From Larus michahellis (lineage: Eukaryota; Chordata; Aves; Charadriiformes; Laridae), in NCBI RefSeq assembly GCF_964199755.1, contig NC_133897.1, positions 118,863,579-118,927,578 on the forward strand: a stretch of 64,000 nt of DNA, written 5' to 3'. Positions 58,554 through 64,000 of the stretch are shown here, one piece after another; the first letter of the stretch is position 1; the number at the start of each line of letters is the position of its first letter. The notes below the pieces were generated by a model. It had not been told where the DNA came from, made no database searches, and saw nothing but the letters and a program-made list of their open reading frames with translations. A program made the translations under genes and the position numbers.

Positions 58554-61500
58554 GTAAGTTGCAGCCGTGGAGGCGTGTACTGTTTGTTTCCTAGGAATCT
58601 TAGGAGAAGCGAGGGGGCTTTCTGTTGGTGGGTGGTTTCTTCTGAGGGAACTATTTCCCAGCTGTGTCTCTAGGGGAAGGGTAAGGAATGGTGGAAACTG
58701 CATTGTGTCCTAGCAGCCTACTGTTTTTCTGAAATACATTATCATAAGAAGTGGATCCTTTGCCAGGTTAACAGCTAATGTTTAATGTTATGGCCATAAA
58801 AATACTAGCGTGTGTGAATCTGTGTGGAATAACAAAGAATGGGAGTTGTTTGTGAAGAGTCTTGACTAAAGTCTAGATAGTCAAATCGAATAGAGCATAT
58901 ATTATCTGGCAGATCTTGCATGCACAGTTGTTATCTTCTTTTTCAATCTACTGTCACACAATACAGATAATCACCTGATGTTTGCAACTAAAATAGTGAT
59001 GAATAGTATTTTTAAACATTTTGCTGTACATCCTCTACCTAGAGTCATACCTTAGGAATATGTGTCTATATAGGTAAATAAAAATAACAAATCAAACAGT
59101 TTCTAAGAAGTTTGATGCTATACATACATATTTATACATAGAGACACATTTTATTTTGAAACTTATACTGAGAAAAAGTACAATTACAGTGCTAGTGTAA
59201 TGTGCCATGGGAGATTGACGTATTGCAGTATTCTGTGAAGTGTTAAATTATTGATTATGCAGAAAGGTGGTTTTAAACGGGTGTGGCTATTTCATGAAAT
59301 CTATATACTGTCTTGTCACATCACAACAAAATCTTTTAAAACTCTTTTTATTGTACTTTTCTGCCTACACACTTAAAAAGGATACTGAAAGAACAGACGA
59401 ACATCTTCTTAAAATTTATTGCCAGTGTCATAAGTTCTGTTAGGGGCACAGCTTCTGATATCTGATCTTGGTGATGTCCAGGTTCCCTTCTGTAACGTTT
59501 TGATCCTTTCCCCCATACACTTCATGTCTTCTTCAGCTTATAACTGCCTTATTGTGCTGCAGAGCTCTGGCTGCCTGCTGTCTGGCTACAGTACACAGGA
59601 AAAAACCAGCAGTGAACAGAAAACCAGTGGACAGAGTGGTGTTCTGTCATCTGGCTCACCATTTAGCACCATATTGAACAAATACCAGCATCTAGCTGAG
59701 AAGTACGAAGTAAATAATGTCCCCTGTCAAACAAGGAAGTAAATCTTACTTGGCTTTACCGAGCTTCCATAAATTTTATGATCTTATGTTACCCTGAATG
59801 TCTGTTTTTTTCATTCTAAATTTGGTTAAAAGCTTTGCATACTTTAGAGTCAATTTGATTTGTATTTCTGTAGCTACATAATTTAGATTCAGGGTATACC
59901 TAAATCATCCTTAATTTCTGCTTGATCCTAATTGCTAAAAGCACACACTGCTTGCAGAGCCCTCTGCTTATTCTTTTAATATATTTAATCTATCTTATTT
60001 TGATCTTCAACAACTTTTGCTTTATCTCTGTGCTTCTGGACCTATAGCTGGATTTGAGTAGAGATGTCTTGATTCTTAGTAGAGGGAGAATAACAGAAGT
60101 TGTAAGATTTTTTAGTGAAATGGAAACTCTTAAGATACTCTTCAGTACCTGTTACAGGAGCACGCATCATTATGAAGTAAATTTAAATTTGAAATAATAC
60201 CCCCTCCCCCCCAGCCCTGGTGAATGTTAAAATCTATAATACAATGTTTTGCTCAAAAGAGCAAGTGTTAGTTGCTCTGTAGGTGCAGTGATTCCATTTC
60301 ACTGCAGCACTGATGCTGTTCACTGCATTTCTGCGACACAGCAAACTGCACCGTCAGCTCTTCAGCCTCACAAGGCTGCTTTGTGACTGTGTGAGTAGTG
60401 TGGTCACCTAGAAATTCATTATTGGCACTTTCACAACATTTGGATTTAACAGCCCAAATTGAGATAGCCATGGGTGTGGGTCACTCATGTACGTTCCCAC
60501 CGCTTAGTGTGTTCCCATAGATAACACTATCAGCTCATCACTGAAAAGTGGTTTTGATCAAGAATTACGATGAAAAGAAATGTTAGTCTGGGTGTACTGT
60601 CCTGGTTTCGGCTGGGATAGAGTTAATTTTCTTCCTAGTAGCTGGTATAGTGCTATGTTTTGGACATCGGATAAGAATAATGTTGATAGCATGCTGATGT
60701 TGTAGTTATTGCTAAGCAGTGTTTACACTAAGTCAAGGACTTTTCAGCTTCTCGTACTGCCTTGCCAGTAAGAAGACTGGGGGTACACAAGAAGTTGGGA
60801 GGGGACACAGTCGGGACAGCTGACCCCAACTGACCAAAGGGATATTCCATACCACATGACGTCACACTCAGTATATAAACAAGTGGGAAAGCTGTCCGGG
60901 GACGGCTGCTCGGAAGCTGACTGGGCATCGGTTGGTGGGTGGTGAGCGATTACATTGTGCATCACTTGTTTTGTATATTCTTTTATCATCATCATCATTA
61001 TTATTATTATCTCTTTCTTTTCCCTGCTATTAAACCATCTTTATCTCAACCCATAAATTTTACTTCTTTTTTTCCGATTCTCTCCCCCCTCCCACTGGGG
61101 GCGGGGAGTGAGCGAACGGCTGTGTGGTATTTGGCTGCCTGCTGGGTTAAACCACAATGGTGTGCTTAATTAACTGTGCAGCTTTCGCCAGTTTGATCAT
61201 ATAGTTTTAAAGATTAGTCTGAAATTCATAATGTAGTTCTATAAAAGTTACTTCTGGAGCACTTTTGGACGCTTTTGCCTCTAAGAGGATAGGAGCATGG
61301 CAATTAGATAATTTATTGTAGAAAACAGTTAGTAAATTACACTGGGGGGGAAAGATGTTTTTTGCTTGTTTGTTTTAATTTCAGTAGTTAATAGTGTTTA
61401 CTTCAGTAGGTAAAAAAGTTGGCCGCTCCTTCCTTTAGCAGGTGATATAAACAGAAGTTATAATGATACATGACCAACACGATACACCTTTCGGAAAGGT

Positions 61501-61853
61501 GTTAATTATGTTACTGGTGCCTAGTTTGTAATAAAGTGCTCATTGGTTGCATGAGAATACGAAGCCTTCCATGTGGCAATTCCAGTCAGTGTCGTGCTTT
61601 TATCAGATGCCGCAGAAGTGTTTCTATGCTTCCATGGGCGCTGCCTGCAGTGCTGATTGACATGTGCGTTTGGTTTGTTTCCATAGGTGCGTTCTGTATG
61701 CCTTTGTACATCCCTTACGCCCTGACAGGGATGTGGCACTTCGGAAGAGGCCTGTGCAAGCTCTGGCTAGTTATGGACTATCTCGTGTGCACAGCTTCAG
61801 TGTTTAGCATCGCCCTTATCAGCTACGACCGTTTCCTGTCAGTTACTAAAGCT
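58307..61853 (+). CDS. HRH4: Histamine H4 receptor (HRH4 locus), residues 1-138, continues off right edge
   Basis: Class A GPCR for histamine, Gi-coupled, in the plasma membrane. Two exons are in the window (58307-58553 and 61687-61853). The intron is phase 1 inside the codon after SDFAV, as expected for three-exon H3/H4 genes. Seen: an extracellular N-terminus with two N-glycosylation sequons (N3, N16); TM1 (about 30-60) with GN at 50-51; TM2 with LAISD (Asp79 = D2.50); the first loop FGRGLCK with Cys106 (C3.25); TM3 with Asp113 (D3.32, amine-binding) in LVMDYL; DRF at 130-132 in place of DRY. TM4 to the C-terminus should be on a third exon outside the window. Position next to IMPACT indicates HRH4, but exon 2 reads more like H3. 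I chose the ATG at 58307 because of its stronger context (GACATGG); an in-frame ATG at 58265 would add 14 residues. Confidence 0.9.
60598..61159 (+). mobile_element. Solo LTR of an avian endogenous retrovirus
   Basis: A block of about 560 bases starting TGTCCTGGTTTCGGCTGGGA and ending GGGTTAAACCACAATG. It is flanked by near-identical 6-base sequences (GTGTAC at 60592, GTGTGC at 61160) that look like a decayed target-site duplication. It contains a CRE palindrome TGACGTCA (60857-60864), a TATA box TATATAA (60872-60878) and ATTAAA (61029-61034), in the order promoter then poly(A) signal expected for an LTR. No gag, pol or env lies beside it, so it is a solo LTR left by recombination. The start matches an LTR type I recall as common in birds; the family name is not certain. 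Confidence 0.8.
60857..60878 (+). promoter_or_regulatory. LTR core promoter: CRE plus TATA box
   Basis: TGACGTCA (perfect CREB/ATF site) lies eight bases before TATATAA. The direction agrees with the orientation of the LTR and of HRH4. Confidence 0.65.
61687..61853 (+). CDS. HRH4: HRH4 exon 2 (end of TM2, loop 1, TM3)
   Basis: Acceptor ccatag|GTG, donor GCT|gtaaga. It encodes AFCMPLYIPYALTGMWHFGR and GLCKLWLVMDYLVCTASVFS, ending ALISYDRFLSVTKA. It has the aminergic D3.32 and the DRF motif. Confidence 0.94.
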
Positions 61854-62495
61854 GTAAGAAGAACATTTCTAATTATTTCTTTATATATATCAAGATTTCT
61901 ATAAAACTCGGAGTGTTCATGATTAACACTAGAATCTAAACAGTCCTTCATTATTGTACCATTTTTATCCGGAGAAATGTTAGTGCTTCAATGTTACATT
62001 GGGATTTAGAGATAGGACAATGCCTTGCCTATGATTTCAGTGCTCCCCTCCTGCCGCCTGGATTAGAAACTATTTAGTTACACTACAGAGCAGGTGGGAA
62101 GGTCAAGATAGGAAAGGGGCAGCAGGAGCGTGGAGAGCTTGGGCTTTGGTCATTAGAAGAGTGGTAATGAAAACTAGGTTGAGTCAAGGATGTGCTTAGG
62201 CTTGGGATAAATTTTAAAATGAGAGGAAGGTATGGAGATGTGGGAAGGACTGACTGAAGATCAGATGAGGATCTGCGTTACCACAGGGGGTGATTGACAT
62301 GTGCTTCCAACAAGCAGTTGGGTGACAACTAATCCCTTGAAGCAAAAAGAGGAAGGAATCACAATATGTGGAGAGGTAAGAGGTGTTTCTTGAATATTAT
62401 CGTTCTTCTCCTTCAGAAGGTACCTGAGGAATCCAGTGGTAAATATTATCATTCACCATTTCTAAGCTCTACCTGGTGTTTGGTCCAGATGGAAG

Positions 62496-62950
62496 ATCAT
62501 AGAATCATAGAATGTGTTGGGTTGGAAGGGACCTCTAAAGGTCATCTATTCCAACCCCCCTGCAGTAAGCAGGGACAGATGAGATTGCTCAGGGCCTCAT
62601 CAAGCCTGGCCTTGAATGTCTCCAGGGATGGGGCCTCCACCACCTCTGTGGGCGACCTGTTCCAGTGTCTCACCACCCTCATTGTACAGAACTTCTTCCT
62701 AATGTCTAATCTAAACCTACCCTGCTCTAGTTTAAAACCATGGCCCCTCATCCTATGGCTACATGCCCTTGCAAACAGCCCCTCCCCAGCTTTCCTGTAG
62801 GCCCCCTTTAGGTACTGGAAGGCTGCTATAAGGTCTCCCTGGAGCCTTCTCTTCTCCAGGCTGAACAACCCCACCTCTCTCAGCCTGTCTTCATAGCAGA
62901 GGTGCTCCAGCCCTTTGATCATCTTCGTGGCCCTCCTCTGGACCCCTCTG
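62496..62950 (-). mobile_element. CR1 LINE 3' fragment, antisense to HRH4
   Basis: It starts ATCATAGAATCATAGAATGT and GGTTGGAAGGGACCTCTAAA. On the minus strand, an uninterrupted C-terminal frame runs 62922-62542 (IKGLEHLCYEDRLREVGLFS; RHWNRSPTEVV). It is the same subfamily as the copy at 30041, and relatively young. Confidence 0.93.
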
Positions 62951-63577
62951 GATGATCAACATCCTTTGCATTTGATGAATCTGCTAGCTCGAGTGACATG
63001 GGCTGCATTAGATTGGGAGACTCTCATTTGGGAAGGGCTGATACAATGCCTAATCTCTTTCTCTTCTTCCCCAGTGTTGTGGTTTTAGGATTGGTTGTTT
63101 CTGCCTTTTTTTTTTTCTAAAGCTGAACAATAAAGTATGAAAATCCCTGTATTTAAGAAATTGTAATATTGAAAAATATTAATGAAGTTGCAGAGCTCAG
63201 AATGTGAGAAATGTAAATTAAAAAGGCCCCTGCAACCAAACTGAGCTGCGTGTTCTTACACACTGTTGATGGTCTTTGTTTACTTGATCACATTCTGTTT
63301 TTCTTCTTTAGGTAATTAGGATGGAGTGAGTCCAGGAGGGTGTAACATTAGGGCTGTTATCCCAAGAAAAGATGTCATGCTTCCTCATGGACTTGGGATC
63401 CACTTCTGCCTCTGCTGCAAACTTAGCTTGTGGCCAGGGGCAAGTCACCTCAGATTTAACTTTTTGTGAAGCTGTGCTGAGCTTCCTGTTTTCTGCCTAC
63501 TAAATTGAGGTACTTGTGGTATTGCAAAGGACTGCAAATTCATTATTGCAGAACTGGAGGCGTGCTCGGAGCCGATG

Positions 63578-64000
63578 TCATAGAATCATAGAACAGTTTG
63601 AGTTGGAAGGGACCTTAAAGATCATCTAGTTCCAAGCCCCCTGCCATGGGCAGGGACACCTCCCACTAGACCAGGCTGCTCAAAGCCCCATCCAGCCTGA
63701 CCTTGAACACCTCCAGGCATGGGGCAGCCACAACTTCTCTGGGAAACCTGTTCCAGTGCCTCACCACCCTCACAGGAAAGGATTTCTTCCTAATATCTCA
63801 TCTAAATCTCCCCTCTTTCAGTTTAAAATCATTACCCCTTGACCTATTGCTCCACTCTCTGATCAAGAGTCCCCACCCATCTTTCCTGTAGGCCCCCTTT
63901 AGGTACTGGAAGGGGGTCTAAGGTCTCCCTGGAGCCTTCTCTTCTCCAGGCTGAACAACCCCAACTCTCTCAGCCTGTCCTCATAGGAGAGAGGCTCCAG
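63578..64000 (-). mobile_element. CR1 LINE 3' fragment, continues off the right edge
   Basis: It starts TCATAGAATCATAGAACAGT, then GTTGGAAGGGACCTTAAAGA and CTGCCATGGGCAGGGACACC. The C-terminal coding part continues to the last base of the window. It has the same subfamily marker as the copy at 23215. Confidence 0.93.

Larger units (their letters stand above)
58554..61686 (+). other. HRH4 intron 1
   Basis: 3.1 kb. AT-rich unique-looking sequence to about 60590, then a solo LTR (60598-61159), then unique sequence up to exon 2. A short C-run is at about 60200-60213. Confidence 0.8.
61854..64000 (+). other. HRH4 intron 2 (part), continues off the right edge
   Basis: Begins with the donor after exon 2. 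It holds two CR1 fragments in antisense orientation (62496-62950, 63578-64000). No third HRH4 exon (the segment after SVTKA, with TM4-7) was found before the window ends. Confidence 0.75.

Noticed and set aside
61536-61904. 122-codon frame running through HRH4 exon 2 from an upstream ATG
   Set aside because: The first 50 or so residues are intron read-through. The acceptor at 61685-61686 and the phase with exon 1 show that the exon starts at 61687.

Overview
The window is vertebrate nuclear DNA, almost certainly from a bird. It carries ten copies or fragments of CR1-type LINEs, with the typical 3' end made of short ATTCTATGAT-like repeats, one solo retroviral LTR, compact introns and two sharp CpG islands. 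No bacterial operon, CRISPR array, tRNA or rRNA is visible.

Three protein-coding genes were rebuilt exon by exon from splice sites and reading phase. (1) OSBPL1A (long form, ORP1L) on the minus strand, 68-14711: 12 coding exons encode the first 368 residues (three ankyrin repeats and the PH domain). The gene runs off the left edge, so the sterol-binding domain is absent. Its promoter should lie in the CpG island at about 19.87-21.25 kb. (2) IMPACT on the plus strand, 29051-49728: a complete gene of 11 coding exons and 321 codons, with an RWD domain, an acidic linker, the YigZ/Impact domain and a basic tail. It starts in a second CpG island at about 28.45-29.25 kb. (3) A histamine H4 receptor gene (HRH4 by position) on the plus strand: two coding exons (58307-58553 and 61687-61853) encode residues 1-138. 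The remaining exon lies beyond the right edge.

The order OSBPL1A(-), IMPACT(+), HRH4(+) matches human chromosome 18q11.2, so this is a conserved syntenic block. OSBPL1A and IMPACT are divergent, with about 8 kb between their islands. The genes do not form a functional unit: ORP1L acts in late endosome sterol sensing and transport, IMPACT restrains the GCN2 stress kinase by binding GCN1, and the receptor is a Gi-coupled aminergic GPCR.

Most of the rest is introns. IMPACT introns hold six CR1 insertions, including a 1.5 kb copy with a reverse transcriptase frame almost free of stops and a decayed 1.95 kb copy that keeps part of the endonuclease region but has lost a central block. OSBPL1A introns hold one CR1. 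HRH4 intron 1 holds a solo LTR with a perfect CRE palindrome next to a TATA box. I found no undescribed biological system. The points most worth checking are the H3-like sequence at the H4 locus, the LTR promoter and the CR1 copies.
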